NCBI RefSeq assembly: GCF_013393345.1
Contig: NZ_QJRF01000074.1
Span: forward strand, 124,001 to 188,000
Direction: 5' to 3'
Source of the DNA: Pseudomonas taiwanensis
GTDB taxonomy: Bacteria > Pseudomonadota > Gammaproteobacteria > Pseudomonadales > Pseudomonadaceae
DNA length: 64,000 nucleotides
Shown: piece by piece, positions 8,192 through 16,905 of the stretch
How the letters are laid out: the number at the start of each line of letters is the position of its first letter
How positions within the stretch are numbered: position 1 is the first letter of the stretch
Notes under the pieces: generated by a model
Told to the model about the DNA's origin: nothing
The model's database searches: none
What the model saw: the letters and a program-made list of their open reading frames with translations, nothing else
Translations under genes and position numbers: made by a program

Positions 8192-9283
8192 ATGTCCGGC
8201 AACACCTACGGCAAGCTGTTCACCGTCACCACCGCTGGCGAAAGCCATGGTCCGGCGCTGGTCGCCATAGTCGACGGCTGCCCGCCGGGGCTGGAACTGT
8301 CCCTCGAGGACCTGCAACGTGATCTCGATCGCCGCAAGCCGGGCACCAGCCGCCATACCACCCAACGACAGGAAGCCGATGAGGTGGAAATCCTCTCCGG
8401 CGTTTTCGAAGGCAAGACCACCGGCTGCTCGATTGGCCTGCTGATCCGCAACACCGACCAGAAGTCCAAGGACTACTCGGCGATCAAGGACCTGTTCCGC
8501 CCGGCCCACGCCGATTACACCTACCACCACAAGTACGGCATCCGCGACTACCGTGGCGGTGGCCGTTCCTCGGCGCGGGAAACTGCCATGCGCGTGGCCG
8601 CTGGTGCCATCGCCAAGAAATTCCTGGCCACCCAGGGCATCACCGTGCGCGGCTACATGAGCCAGCTCGGCCCGATCGAGATCCCCTTCAAGACCTGGGA
8701 TTCGGTGGAGCAGAACGCTTTCTTCAGCCCCGACCCGGACAAGGTACCCGAGCTGGAGGCCTACATGGACCAACTGCGCCGTGACCAGGATTCGGTGGGC
8801 GCGAAGATCACCGTCGTCGCCGAAGGCGTGCCGCCGGGGCTGGGCGAGCCGATCTTCGACCGCCTGGATGCCGAACTGGCCCATGCACTGATGAGCATCA
8901 ACGCCGTCAAGGGCGTCGAGATCGGGGCCGGCTTCGACAGCGTAGCCCAGCGTGGTACTCAGCACCGCGATGAGCTGACCCCGGAAGGATTCCTCAGCAA
9001 CAACGCTGGCGGCATCCTCGGCGGTATTTCCTCCGGCCAGCCAATCGTCGCCAACCTGGCGCTGAAGCCCACCTCCAGCATCACCACCCCCGGCCGCTCG
9101 ATCGACATCAATGGCAACCCGGTGGACGTGGTCACCAAGGGCCGTCATGACCCCTGCGTGGGCATCCGGGCAACCCCGATCGCCGAAGCCATGATGGCCA
9201 TCGTGCTGATGGACCACCTGCTGCGACATCGTGCGCAGAACGCCGACGTGCGGGTCGCAACCCCGGTGCTCGGCCAGCTGTGA
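8192..9283 (+). CDS. aroC: Chorismate synthase
   Basis: Converts 5-enolpyruvylshikimate-3-phosphate to chorismate, the last shikimate-pathway step, with reduced FMN. The 363-residue length is standard. Signatures include [18 protein letters not shown] at the N-terminus, [20 protein letters not shown] with FMN/substrate-binding Arg and Ser residues, and [17 protein letters not shown] near the C-terminus. The ATG at 8192 is set by the [10 protein letters not shown] start. The stop overlaps the GTG start of the MFS gene by four bases, so translation is probably coupled. Confidence 0.97.
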   Translation: MSGNTYGKLFTVTTAGESHGPALVAIVDGCPPGLELSLEDLQRDLDRRKPGTSRHTTQRQEADEVEILSGVFEGKTTGCSIGLLIRNTDQKSKDYSAIKDLFRPAHADYTYHHKYGIRDYRGGGRSSARETAMRVAAGAIAKKFLATQGITVRGYMSQLGPIEIPFKTWDSVEQNAFFSPDPDKVPELEAYMDQLRRDQDSVGAKITVVAEGVPPGLGEPIFDRLDAELAHALMSINAVKGVEIGAGFDSVAQRGTQHRDELTPEGFLSNNAGGILGGISSGQPIVANLALKPTSSITTPGRSIDINGNPVDVVTKGRHDPCVGIRATPIAEAMMAIVLMDHLLRHRAQNADVRVATPVLGQL

Positions 9284-10440
9284 CCGGCAGCGCGAACGCG
9301 CTGCCCTATTGGCGGCTGTCCAGCTTCTATCTCTTCTATTTTTCCCTGCTGGGCGCCACGGCGCCCTTCCTTGGCCTGTACTTCGCGCACCTGGGCTTTT
9401 CCAGTGCGCGCATCGGCGAGCTGCTGGCCATCCCGATGCTGATGCGTTGCGTGGCGCCCAACCTCTGGGGCTGGCTGGGTGATCGCAGTGGCCGTCGCCT
9501 GGATATCGTGCGCTTCGGCGCGTTCTGCACGCTGCTGACCTTCTCGCTGATCTTCGTCAGCCACAGCTATGCATGGCTGGCCCTGATCATGGCCCTGCAC
9601 GCGTTCTTCTGGCATGCGGTGCTGCCGCAATTCGAAGTGATCACCCTGGCGCACCTGCGCGAGCAGGCCGCGCGCTACAGCCAGGTTCGGCTGTGGGGCT
9701 CCATCGGCTTCATTCTCACGGTGATTGGCCTGGGCACGCTGTTCGAGCTGTTCAGCCTGGATCTCTATCCCTGGGCGCTGGTCTTCATCATGGCGGGAAT
9801 CGTCCTCAGCAGCTTCTGGGTACCCAATGCAGTTCCCCAGGCGCGGCCGGACACGCCGGGGCAGGGTGGTTTCCTGGCCCAACTGCGCCAGCCGGGTGTA
9901 TTGGCCTTCTATTTATGTGTGGGGCTGATGCAGTTGTCTCACGGGCCTTACTACAGCTTCCAGACCATTTATCTCGAATCCCTCGGCTACTCGCGAAGCC
10001 TGATTGGCCAACTCTGGGCGCTGGGCGTTGTGGCCGAGGTGCTCCTGTTCATCGTGATGGCTCGCATCCTGGCGCGCTACTCGGTACGAGTGGTGCTGCT
10101 GGCCAGCTTCCTGATCGCTGCCCTGCGCTGGTTGCTGATCGGTAACTTCGCCGACCAGTTGCCGGTGCTGCTGTTCGCCCAACTGTTGCACGCCGCCACC
10201 TTCGGCAGCTTTCACGCGGCCGCCATCCATTTCGTGCAACGTCGTTTCGGACCGCGCCAACAGGGCCAGAGCCAGGCGCTCTACGCAGCACTCGCCGGTA
10301 CCGGCGGAGCGCTGGGTGCACTTTACTCGGGCTACAGCTGGAGCAGCCTGGGACCGGTCTGGACTTACGCCATCGCCAGTCTCGCGGCGCTTGCCGCAGC
10401 CGTTATCATTGCCACCCAATTGCAAGAGGAGCGGGCATGA
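9280..10440 (+). CDS. MFS transporter (HcaT-like, MFS_1-like)
   Basis: A 386-residue, about 12-helix inner-membrane transporter. The signature DRSGRR between helices 2 and 3 ([18 protein letters not shown]) and the N-terminal [21 protein letters not shown] match the 3-phenylpropionate-transporter-like (HcaT/NupG-related) branch. The substrate is unknown; location between aroC and mtnB does not settle it, though an aromatic acid or nucleoside is possible. It overlaps aroC by GTGA and mtnB by ATGA, so the three genes form a tightly coupled run. Confidence 0.88.
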   Translation: MTGSANALPYWRLSSFYLFYFSLLGATAPFLGLYFAHLGFSSARIGELLAIPMLMRCVAPNLWGWLGDRSGRRLDIVRFGAFCTLLTFSLIFVSHSYAWLALIMALHAFFWHAVLPQFEVITLAHLREQAARYSQVRLWGSIGFILTVIGLGTLFELFSLDLYPWALVFIMAGIVLSSFWVPNAVPQARPDTPGQGGFLAQLRQPGVLAFYLCVGLMQLSHGPYYSFQTIYLESLGYSRSLIGQLWALGVVAEVLLFIVMARILARYSVRVVLLASFLIAALRWLLIGNFADQLPVLLFAQLLHAATFGSFHAAAIHFVQRRFGPRQQGQSQALYAALAGTGGALGALYSGYSWSSLGPVWTYAIASLAALAAAVIIATQLQEERA

Positions 10441-11051
10441 ATCGCCAGAAACTCGCCCAGGAAATCATCGACGCCGGCCGCTTCCTGTACGGTCGCGGCT
10501 GGTCGCCAGCCACCAGCAGCAACTACTCGGCAAGGCTTTCCGCCACCGAGGCGCTGCTGACCGTCTCCGGCAAGCACAAGGGTGAACTCGGCCCGGACGA
10601 CGTGCTGGCCACCGACCTGGATGGCAACAGCCTGGAACCGGGCAAGAAGCCATCGGCGGAAACTCTGCTGCACACCCAGCTCTATCGCTGGAAGCCGGAA
10701 ATCGGTGCTGTGCTGCACACCCACTCGGTCAATGCCACCGTGTTGTCGCGCCTGACCCTGGCCGATTCGCTGGTGTTCGCCGACTACGAGCTGCAGAAGG
10801 CCTTCAGTGGCATCAGCACCCATGAATCGCAGGTGCTGGTGCCGATCTTCGACAACGACCAGGACATCGCTCGCCTGGCCACCCAGGTGCAACCCTGGCT
10901 GGACGAGCATCCGGACTGCGTCGGATACCTGATCCGAGGACATGGCCTCTATACTTGGGGGCCGCGCATGAGCGATGCCCTGCGCCAGGTCGAAGCCTTC
11001 GAATTCCTCTTCGAATGCGAACTGAAGACGCTCTCGATCACCCAGCGCTGA
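10437..11051 (+). CDS. mtnB: Methylthioribulose-1-phosphate dehydratase
   Basis: Dehydrates 5-methylthioribulose-1-phosphate to 2,3-diketo-5-methylthiopentyl-1-phosphate in the methionine salvage pathway. The 204-residue class II aldolase-fold protein shows the zinc ligands in LHTHSVNATVLSR and the third His in GYLIRGHGLYTWG. It overlaps the MFS gene by four bases and precedes mtnD by 87 bases; with mtnC further on, three successive salvage steps are encoded together. The polyamine gene speE nearby is relevant because it produces the methylthioadenosine that feeds this pathway. Confidence 0.95.
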   Translation: MNRQKLAQEIIDAGRFLYGRGWSPATSSNYSARLSATEALLTVSGKHKGELGPDDVLATDLDGNSLEPGKKPSAETLLHTQLYRWKPEIGAVLHTHSVNATVLSRLTLADSLVFADYELQKAFSGISTHESQVLVPIFDNDQDIARLATQVQPWLDEHPDCVGYLIRGHGLYTWGPRMSDALRQVEAFEFLFECELKTLSITQR

Positions 11052-11138
11052 AGCTTCCTTCGCACGAAGATGCCTGACTGACAACGGTGCCGTCCCACCC
11101 GCCAGAGAGCCGGGAGGACGCCCGCAAGGAGTACCCAG

Positions 11139-11684
11139 ATGAGCAGCCTGACCGTCTACCACGAATCCAGCCCCGACCTGCCGAACAAGGTCCTGACCCA
11201 CCTGGATGATATCGCCTCGACCCTCGCGTCCGTCGGTGTGCACTTCGAGCGCTGGGAGGCTTCCGCGCCCATCACGCCGGGTGCCAGCCAGGACGAGGTG
11301 ATCGCCGCCTATCGCCCGCAGATCGACCGGCTGATGCAGGAGCAGGGCTACGTAACCGTCGACGTGGTCAGCCTGGCCAGCGACCACCCGCAAAAGGCGG
11401 AGCTGCGCGCCAAGTTTCTCGACGAACACCGCCATGGCGAAGATGAGGTGCGCTTCTTCGTTGCCGGGCGCGGCCTGTTCACCTTGCACATCGACGACTA
11501 CGTCTATGCCGTGCTCTGCGAGAAGAACGACCTGATCTCCGTACCGGCCGGCACCCGCCACTGGTTCGACATGGGTGAACATCCGCACTTCGTCGCCATC
11601 CGCCTGTTCAACAACCCGGAAGGCTGGGTCGCCCAGTTCACCGGCGACGAGATCGCCAAGCGCTTCCCACAGCTGGAAGACTGA
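11139..11684 (+). CDS. mtnD: Acireductone dioxygenase
   Basis: A cupin metalloenzyme (181 residues) that oxidises acireductone to 2-keto-4-methylthiobutyrate and formate (Fe form) or off-pathway products (Ni form). The metal ligands are in [13 protein letters not shown] (two His and one Glu), with the third His in [12 protein letters not shown]. Start ATG 11139 follows AAGGAG. It lies between mtnB and mtnC; a REP-type palindrome separates it from mtnC. Confidence 0.96.
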   Translation: MSSLTVYHESSPDLPNKVLTHLDDIASTLASVGVHFERWEASAPITPGASQDEVIAAYRPQIDRLMQEQGYVTVDVVSLASDHPQKAELRAKFLDEHRHGEDEVRFFVAGRGLFTLHIDDYVYAVLCEKNDLISVPAGTRHWFDMGEHPHFVAIRLFNNPEGWVAQFTGDEIAKRFPQLED

Positions 11685-11696
11685 TCCCGGCCTCGG

Positions 11697-11755
11697 TAGG
11701 GGCGAGCTTGCTCGCGAACCGTCCCCGCGGTTTCGCCAGCAAGCTGGCTCCTACG
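11697..11755. repeat. REP-type palindromic intergenic repeat, copy 1
   Basis: Begins GTAGGGGCGAGCTTGCTCGC and ends in the inverted CAAGCTGGCTCCTAC. It is the same family as the copies at 15777, 24758 and 35472. It lies between mtnD and mtnC and could form a stem-loop in the shared transcript. Confidence 0.85.
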
Positions 11756-11787
11756 ACGGCAACTTTCGATTCACCTGGAGTTTCCCA

Positions 11788-12471
11788 ATGCCCATCAAGG
11801 CCATCCTCACCGACATCGAAGGCACCACCAGCGCGGTGAGCTTTGTCTTCGACGTGCTCTTCCCCTTCGCTGCACGCCACCTGCCTGAGTTTGTCCTGAC
11901 CCACGCCGACGAACCGGCGGTGGCACATCAGATCGACGCGGTGCGCGCGGAAAGTGGCGAAACCGGGGCCAGCGTGGAACGGGTCGTGGAAATCCTCCAC
12001 GGCTGGATTGCCGAAGACCGCAAGGCCACGCCGCTCAAGGCCCTGCAGGGCATGGTCTGGGAGCAGGGCTATCGCGCCGGCCAGCTCAAGGGGCATGTCT
12101 ACCCGGATGCCGTGGAAGCGCTAGGTCGCTGGAAACAGGAAGGCTACGCGCTCTACGTTTACTCCTCCGGTTCCATCCAGGCCCAGAAGCTGATTTTCGG
12201 CTGCTCCGAGGCGGGCGACCTGACGCCGCACTTCTCCGGCTACTTCGACACGACCTCTGGACCCAAGCGCGAGGCTGCGTCCTATCAGCGCATCGCCGCT
12301 GCCATCGGCCGACCCGGCGAGGAGATTCTCTTCCTCTCCGACGTGGTCCAGGAGCTGGATGCCGCCCGCGAGGCCGGCATGCAGACCATCGGCCTGGCGC
12401 GCGAGGGTGGCGTGCTTGAGGGCCACGAAACGGTGGCGAGCTTCGCGGTGATCGATCTGGCGCGTTTCTGA
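11788..12471 (+). CDS. mtnC: Enolase-phosphatase E1 (acireductone synthase)
   Basis: A bifunctional HAD-family enzyme of 227 residues that enolises and dephosphorylates 2,3-diketo-5-methylthiopentyl-1-phosphate to acireductone, the MtnD substrate. HAD motif I is [15 protein letters not shown], motif II is [13 protein letters not shown] and motif IV is [15 protein letters not shown] 11788 follows a GGAG site and gives the family's usual [13 protein letters not shown] start; in-frame sequence upstream is REP-derived and not coding. Confidence 0.96.
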   Translation: MPIKAILTDIEGTTSAVSFVFDVLFPFAARHLPEFVLTHADEPAVAHQIDAVRAESGETGASVERVVEILHGWIAEDRKATPLKALQGMVWEQGYRAGQLKGHVYPDAVEALGRWKQEGYALYVYSSGSIQAQKLIFGCSEAGDLTPHFSGYFDTTSGPKREAASYQRIAAAIGRPGEEILFLSDVVQELDAAREAGMQTIGLAREGGVLEGHETVASFAVIDLARF

Positions 12472-12563
12472 CTCTTCCTGAAATCGTCTGACGGAGCACG
12501 AGGAAGGCTTCGATCGGCCGATCTATCCTTGGGGTGACTGCATCCACCTGGGAGCGTCCCCCC

Positions 12564-12659
12564 ATGGATTCCTGCCTTTGCATCGATACGGATAGCCCCG
12601 CCCCGGGCCTGTACAGGGCAACCCGCGACCGGACGGTGCAACTGGCGGCCAGGCAATGA
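12564..12659 (+). CDS. Possible 31-aa leader ORF coupled to the phosphatase gene
   Basis: A short frame, MDSCLCIDTDSPAPGLYR and onward, ends in a TGA that overlaps the next gene's ATG (ATGA). A GGGAG lies about eight bases upstream of its ATG. Length and composition alone do not prove coding; the four-base overlap is the main support. It could be a translational-coupling leader or chance. Confidence 0.3.
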   Translation: MDSCLCIDTDSPAPGLYRATRDRTVQLAARQ

Positions 12660-13213
12660 CCCGCCTACTGGTCCTGATGATGGTGGCGCTGCTGGCAGTG
12701 CCGGCGGCTGCTGACCAGAAGTCGGCCTGGCAGGCGCTGCGCGAGGGCAAGGCGTTTCTCCTGCTGCGCCATACCACCGCCCCCGGCACCGGCGACCCGG
12801 AAGGCTTCCGCCTGGGCGATTGCAGTACCCAGCGCAATCTCAGCGACAAGGGGCGCCAGGAAGCTCGGCGCTGGGGCAAGTTGCTGGTGCGGCGCAAGGT
12901 CGAACAGCCACGTCTCTACACCAGCACCTGGTGTCGCGCGCAGGACACCGCGCAGGAGATGGGGCTAGGGGCGGTCGAAACCCTGTCGGCGCTGGATTCC
13001 TTCTTCAGCGACCCCGACAGCCAGGCGGCGCAGACGGTGGAGTTGCGCAAGGCCATCGACAAAGTGCCCAAGGATCGCCCGGTGGTGATGGTCAGTCACC
13101 AGGTGAACATCAAGGCCCTGACCGGGGTCGCGCCCAAGAGCGGGGAGGGGCTGATCATCGAGCTGCCGCTGGCTGATCCACCGAAGGTATTGGCGCGCGT
13201 TCGCCAGCCTTGA
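12656..13213 (+). CDS. Exported histidine phosphatase family protein
   Basis: A 185-residue histidine-phosphatase (phosphoglycerate-mutase-like) protein with a signal peptide (MTRLLVLMMVALLAVPAAA). The catalytic motif, usually RHG, reads LLLRHTTAPG. The cluster GDCSTQRNLSDKGRQEARRWG and the second catalytic His in VVMVSHQVNI are kept, so it is probably active. A periplasmic phosphomonoesterase role is inferred; the substrate is unknown. Its ATG overlaps the stop of a short upstream frame. It converges on ogt with one base between stops. Confidence 0.85.
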   Translation: MTRLLVLMMVALLAVPAAADQKSAWQALREGKAFLLLRHTTAPGTGDPEGFRLGDCSTQRNLSDKGRQEARRWGKLLVRRKVEQPRLYTSTWCRAQDTAQEMGLGAVETLSALDSFFSDPDSQAAQTVELRKAIDKVPKDRPVVMVSHQVNIKALTGVAPKSGEGLIIELPLADPPKVLARVRQP

Positions 13214-13214
13214 A

Positions 13215-13721
13215 TCAGATCAGCAGCAACTGGTCCTGTTCCGGCTGCAGCTTCACGCCTTCCAGCTTGAGTAGCAGTGCCTTGCGCGGCAGGCCGCCGG
13301 CATATCCGGTCAGGCTGCCATCGCGGCCGATGACCCGATGGCAGGGAATGATGATGGAAATGGGATTGGCGCCGTTGGCGGTTCCTACCGCACGTACCGC
13401 TTTCGGATTGCCGAGTCGTTCTGCCAGTTCGCTATAGCTGGTGGTTTGACCGTAGGGAATCTGCAGGAGGGCCTGCCAGACTCGCTGCTGGAACGGCGTG
13501 CCGCGGGGAGCCAGCGATAGGTCGAAGCGTTTCAGGCGGCCCTCGAAATAGCGCTCCAGCTGGCGGCAAGGTTCGTCCAGCCGTCGTCCGGCTGCCTCCC
13601 AGCTTTCGTCCGGGTAGCCGCGCCCTTCGTTGTCCATATAGAGCATCTGCAGGCCGGACTCGTCGCCTGCCAGCAGCAGAGGGCCGGTGGGACTTTCGTG
13701 ATAGCGGAAATACATCTTCAT
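13215..13721 (-). CDS. ogt: Methylated-DNA--protein-cysteine methyltransferase
   Basis: Repairs O6-methylguanine and O4-methylthymine by irreversible transfer of the alkyl group to its own cysteine. In the 168-residue protein the acceptor is in IPCHRVIGRDGSLTGYAGG; the helix-turn-helix region is PYGQTTSYSELAERLG with the arginine finger in KAVRAVG. ATG 13721 overlaps the alkA stop by four bases, so it is translated with AlkA. Together they form an alkylation-repair operon; no Ada regulator is seen in the window. Confidence 0.95.
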   Translation of the reverse strand: MKMYFRYHESPTGPLLLAGDESGLQMLYMDNEGRGYPDESWEAAGRRLDEPCRQLERYFEGRLKRFDLSLAPRGTPFQQRVWQALLQIPYGQTTSYSELAERLGNPKAVRAVGTANGANPISIIIPCHRVIGRDGSLTGYAGGLPRKALLLKLEGVKLQPEQDQLLLI

Positions 13722-14626
13722 TGCTCCTCTGCGTAGCTCTGCCAGAGATAGACGGCGGCGTAGGCGCGCCAGGGTCGCCACTGTTCGGCGCGGCTGGCCA
13801 GTTCCTTCGCGCTGATCCCGCCGGGGCCCCAGAGTGGCGACTTGAGCAGGCCCAGGTCGGCGGTGGGGAAGGCGTCCGGCTGACCAAAGGCGCGCAGGGC
13901 GATGTACTCGGCCGTCCAGCGGCCGATGCCGGGCAGGGCGCAAAGGCGTTCAACCAGGGCTTCGACGCCGGCGGCCAGGCTCAGTTCCAGGCTGCCGTCG
14001 GCTACTGCCCCGGCGAATCGGCGCAATGTGTCGACACGTTTGCCGGGCATGCCGATGCCGGGTAGCGGATCGTCGGCGATGGCTTGTGGGGTAGGGAAGA
14101 GTCGCTGCGGTCCGTGGTCTTCTGCGTCCACTAGTGGCTCGCCAAGGCGCTCCACCAGGCGTCCAGCGATAGTCACGGCGGCCTTTACCGTCACCTGCTG
14201 GCCGATGATGGTGCGCACTCCTTGCTCGAATGGGTCGAAGGCGACCGGTAGGCGCAGGCCCGGAAAGCGGGCCAGCAGATCCTGTAGCAATGGATCGCGG
14301 CCCAGGTGATGGGCGATGGCGGCCGGGTCGCTGTCCAGGTCGAACATCTGGCGAACGCGCGGTGCCAGTCGGGGCGCAAGGTCCTGGGCCGAGGGGCTCA
14401 GCTCCAGCTCCAGGGCACCGGGCAGTGGTCGCAGGCGAAACCAGCCGCTGCGCTCACCCAGTCGGAAGCTGCGGCAGTAACTGTCGGAGGTCAGCTGCTC
14501 GACACCCGGTAGACGGCGCAAGGCGAAATGTTGCTGGAACTGCTTCCAGCTCCAGGGCTCGAAGTATTCAAGGCGCATGGGCTTGATGGGCTCGCTGGAA
14601 TCTGGAAAGGGAGCGTTAGCGGTCAT
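13718..14626 (-). CDS. alkA: DNA-3-methyladenine glycosylase II
   Basis: Excises alkylated bases such as 3-methyladenine from DNA. The 302-residue protein has the AlkA N-terminal domain, then the helix-hairpin-helix LPGIGRWTAEYIALRAFG and the catalytic Asp in FPTADLGLLKS. ATG 14626 (MTANAPFPDSS) is preferred over an upstream in-frame start, which adds 30 residues that lie in the promoter region facing speE. It is the first gene of the alkA-ogt operon and is divergent from speE. Confidence 0.93.
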   Translation of the reverse strand: MTANAPFPDSSEPIKPMRLEYFEPWSWKQFQQHFALRRLPGVEQLTSDSYCRSFRLGERSGWFRLRPLPGALELELSPSAQDLAPRLAPRVRQMFDLDSDPAAIAHHLGRDPLLQDLLARFPGLRLPVAFDPFEQGVRTIIGQQVTVKAAVTIAGRLVERLGEPLVDAEDHGPQRLFPTPQAIADDPLPGIGMPGKRVDTLRRFAGAVADGSLELSLAAGVEALVERLCALPGIGRWTAEYIALRAFGQPDAFPTADLGLLKSPLWGPGGISAKELASRAEQWRPWRAYAAVYLWQSYAEEQ

Positions 14627-14785
14627 GGTGCGACGATATCCTCCTGGCGCCGCGTCGTCTCTGCAAAACTGACTTTCAAATTCTCCCGCCGCGGTTCGAC
14701 CTGACATCCAAGCCACAGTAGAATGCGCGCCTTTTCATGGGGCGGTGGCACCGTCCGCTATTACAGCCAGCAGGGGAGACAACCC

Positions 14786-15646
14786 ATGGGCGATTATCAG
14801 GAAACTCTCTACGACGGTTACGGCCAGCGCTTCCGCATGGACAAGCTGCTGCACGAAGTGCGCACGGAGCACCAGCACCTGGTGATCTTCGAGAACTCGC
14901 GCATGGGGCGTGTCATGGCCCTCGACGGCGTGATCCAGACCACCGAGGCGGACGAGTTCATCTATCACGAGATGCTCACCCACGTACCGATCCTCGCCCA
15001 TGGGGCGGTGAAGAGCGTCCTGATCATTGGCGGCGGCGACGGCGGCATGCTGCGCGAAGTGAGCAAGCATCGCGATATCGAGCGCATCACCATGGTCGAG
15101 ATCGATGGCACCGTGGTCGAGATGTGCAAGGAGTTCCTGCCGAACCACTCCAAGGGCGCCTATGACGATCCGCGCCTGAACCTGGTGATCGACGACGGCA
15201 TGCGCTTTGTCGCCACCACCCAGGAGAAGTTCGACGTCATCATCTCCGACTCCACCGATCCCATCGGTCCGGGCGAGGTGCTGTTCTCCGAGAACTTCTA
15301 CCAGGCCTGCCGCCGCTGCCTGAACGACGGCGGCGTGCTGGTCACCCAGAACGGCACTCCCTTCATGCAGCTTGGCGAAGTGCAGACCACTGCCGGCCGC
15401 ATGGACAGCCTGTTCGCCGACTGGCACTTCTACCAGGCCGCGGTGCCGACCTACATCGGCGGCGCCATGACCTTCGCCTGGGGCGCTACCGACGCCGAGC
15501 TGCGCAAGCTTCCGGTGGAGACCCTGCGCCAGCGCTATGCCGGCAGCGGTATCGTGACCCGCTACTACAACCCGGAAATCCACGTCGGTGCCTTCGCCCT
15601 GCCGCAGTACGTGCTGCACGCGGTGAACAAGCCGAGCAACGATTGA
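14786..15646 (+). CDS. speE: Spermidine synthase (polyamine aminopropyltransferase)
   Basis: Transfers the aminopropyl group of decarboxylated SAM to putrescine, giving spermidine and methylthioadenosine. The 286-residue protein begins with the typical [16 protein letters not shown]; the SAM-binding loop is [15 protein letters not shown] and the catalytic Asp is in [13 protein letters not shown]. The start at 14786 follows AGGGGAG. Monocistronic, ending at a clear terminator. Its by-product feeds the mtn pathway encoded upstream. Confidence 0.96.
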   Translation: MGDYQETLYDGYGQRFRMDKLLHEVRTEHQHLVIFENSRMGRVMALDGVIQTTEADEFIYHEMLTHVPILAHGAVKSVLIIGGGDGGMLREVSKHRDIERITMVEIDGTVVEMCKEFLPNHSKGAYDDPRLNLVIDDGMRFVATTQEKFDVIISDSTDPIGPGEVLFSENFYQACRRCLNDGGVLVTQNGTPFMQLGEVQTTAGRMDSLFADWHFYQAAVPTYIGGAMTFAWGATDAELRKLPVETLRQRYAGSGIVTRYYNPEIHVGAFALPQYVLHAVNKPSND

Positions 15647-15665
15647 GGTTGCGCGGGTAATGAAG

Positions 15666-15690
15666 AAAGGGGCCGAATGGCCCCTTTTTT
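15666..15690 (+). terminator. speE terminator
   Basis: AAAGGGGCC / GGCCCCTTT stem around GAAT, followed by a T run, 19 bases after the speE stop. Confidence 0.88.
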
Positions 15691-15707
15691 GTTTCCGCTG
15701 TTCGTAG

Positions 15708-15732
15708 GGTGGATGGCGCTTCTTCATCCACC
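15708..15732. repeat. Short inverted repeat
   Basis: GGTGGATG and CATCCACC flank nine bases. It has the look of a Pseudomonas intergenic palindrome, between the speE terminator and REP copy 2. Confidence 0.5.
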
Positions 15733-15776
15733 ATCGGTGCCCAGCCAAGCCACCAATGGTGGACCGGTAAAGCCTT

Positions 15777-15839
15777 GTAGGAGCGAGCTTGCTCGCGAAC
15801 AGTCCGTGCACGATCTTTCGCGAGCAAGCTCGCTCCTAC
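15777..15839. repeat. REP-type palindromic intergenic repeat, copy 2
   Basis: Near-perfect inverted repeat: GTAGGAGCGAGCTTGCTCGC at the left and GCGAGCAAGCTCGCTCCTAC at the right, with a short spacer. It is the most symmetrical of the four copies in the window. Confidence 0.9.
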
Positions 15840-15873
15840 AGGAAGGCAGAGCCGGTGACTCAGGTTCAAATGA

Positions 15874-15900
15874 AAAAGCCCGGCACTTGGCCGGGCTTTT
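15874..15900. terminator. Bidirectional terminator before the ATP-grasp operon end
   Basis: An 11-bp stem AAAAGCCCGGC / GCCGGGCTTTT around ACTTG. It lies 16 bases past the stop of the minus-strand ATP-grasp gene. Confidence 0.85.
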
Positions 15901-15915
15901 CCTCGAAGCGGTGAA

Positions 15916-16902
15916 TCAGATCTCCGTCGGCCGCACGAAGCCGAAGAGCTCCTGGGAAAAGCGCACGCGTTCTTCCGGTGTCTCCTGGATGTCCTTGGCC
16001 TTCAGCTCTTCGAGGCGGGCCTCGACGGCATGGGCGCGGTGGGTCAGGCCGCAGTCGTTGGCGATCTGGATGTTCAGGCCGGGGCGGGCGTTGAGCTCGA
16101 GGATCAACGGGCCCTTGTCCTGGTCCAGCACCATGTCGACACCGATGTAGCCCAGGCCGCACAGCTCGTAGCAACCGGCCGCCAGCTTCATGAAGCCGTC
16201 CCAGTTGGGCAACTGCACGCCGTCCACCGCATTGGTGGTGTCCGGATGCTTGGCGATCTTGTTGTTCAGCCAGGTGCCGCGCAGGGTGACGCCGGTGGCC
16301 AGGTCCACACCGACGCCGATGGCGCCCTGGTGGAGGTTGGCCTTGCCGTTGGACTGCCGGGTCGGCAGGCGCAGCATCGCCATCACCGGATAGCCCATCA
16401 GCACGATGATGCGGATGTCCGGTACACCTTCGTAGCTGATGCTCTTGAAGATCTGGTCCGGGGTCACGCGGTACTCGATCAGCGCACGGTCACGGTGACC
16501 GCCGAGGGAATAGAGACCGGTGAGGATCGAGGAAATCTGGTGCTCGATTTCCTCGTGGCTGATGATCTTGCCGGAGACCGTCTTGTAGCGGCCTTCGAAG
16601 CGGTCGGCGATCACCAGGATGCCGTCGCCGCCGGCGCCTTGCGCCGGCTTGATCACGAAGTCGTTACGCTCGCCGATGATCTCGTCGAGCTTCTCGATTT
16701 CCTTCTCGGTGGAGATGACGCCGTACATTTCCGGTACGTGAATCCCCGCCTCGATGGCGCGCTGCTTGGTGATGATCTTGTCGTCGACGATCGGGTACAG
16801 GTGCCGTTTGTTGTACTTCAGCACATAGTCCGCGTTTCGCCGATTGATGCCCATGATGCCTTTGGCTTCGAGGGCTTTCCACGTCTTGATCAGGCCGAAC
16901 AT
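15916..16902 (-). CDS. Alpha-L-glutamate ligase-like ATP-grasp protein
   Basis: A 328-residue ATP-grasp protein related to RimK. Visible motifs are the nucleotide-binding NDFVIKPAQGAGGDGILV, the acidic metal-binding region IGVDMVLDQDKGPLILELNARPG and PDIRIIVLMGYPVMAMLRLP. RimK adds glutamates to ribosomal protein S6; this subfamily is only related, and its acceptor is unknown. It is the third gene of a three-gene operon whose partners are an inactive-transglutaminase membrane protein, 3 bases upstream, and a retropepsin-like peptidase. The set suggests ligation and removal of amino-acid tags at the envelope, which is inference. Confidence 0.85.
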   Translation of the reverse strand: MFGLIKTWKALEAKGIMGINRRNADYVLKYNKRHLYPIVDDKIITKQRAIEAGIHVPEMYGVISTEKEIEKLDEIIGERNDFVIKPAQGAGGDGILVIADRFEGRYKTVSGKIISHEEIEHQISSILTGLYSLGGHRDRALIEYRVTPDQIFKSISYEGVPDIRIIVLMGYPVMAMLRLPTRQSNGKANLHQGAIGVGVDLATGVTLRGTWLNNKIAKHPDTTNAVDGVQLPNWDGFMKLAAGCYELCGLGYIGVDMVLDQDKGPLILELNARPGLNIQIANDCGLTHRAHAVEARLEELKAKDIQETPEERVRFSQELFGFVRPTEI

Positions 16903-16905
16903 GGC

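Noticed and set aside
7667-9229. Open frame of 520 codons on the minus strand across aroC and the hydrolase
   Set aside because: It crosses a divergent promoter and two certain genes in wrong frames.
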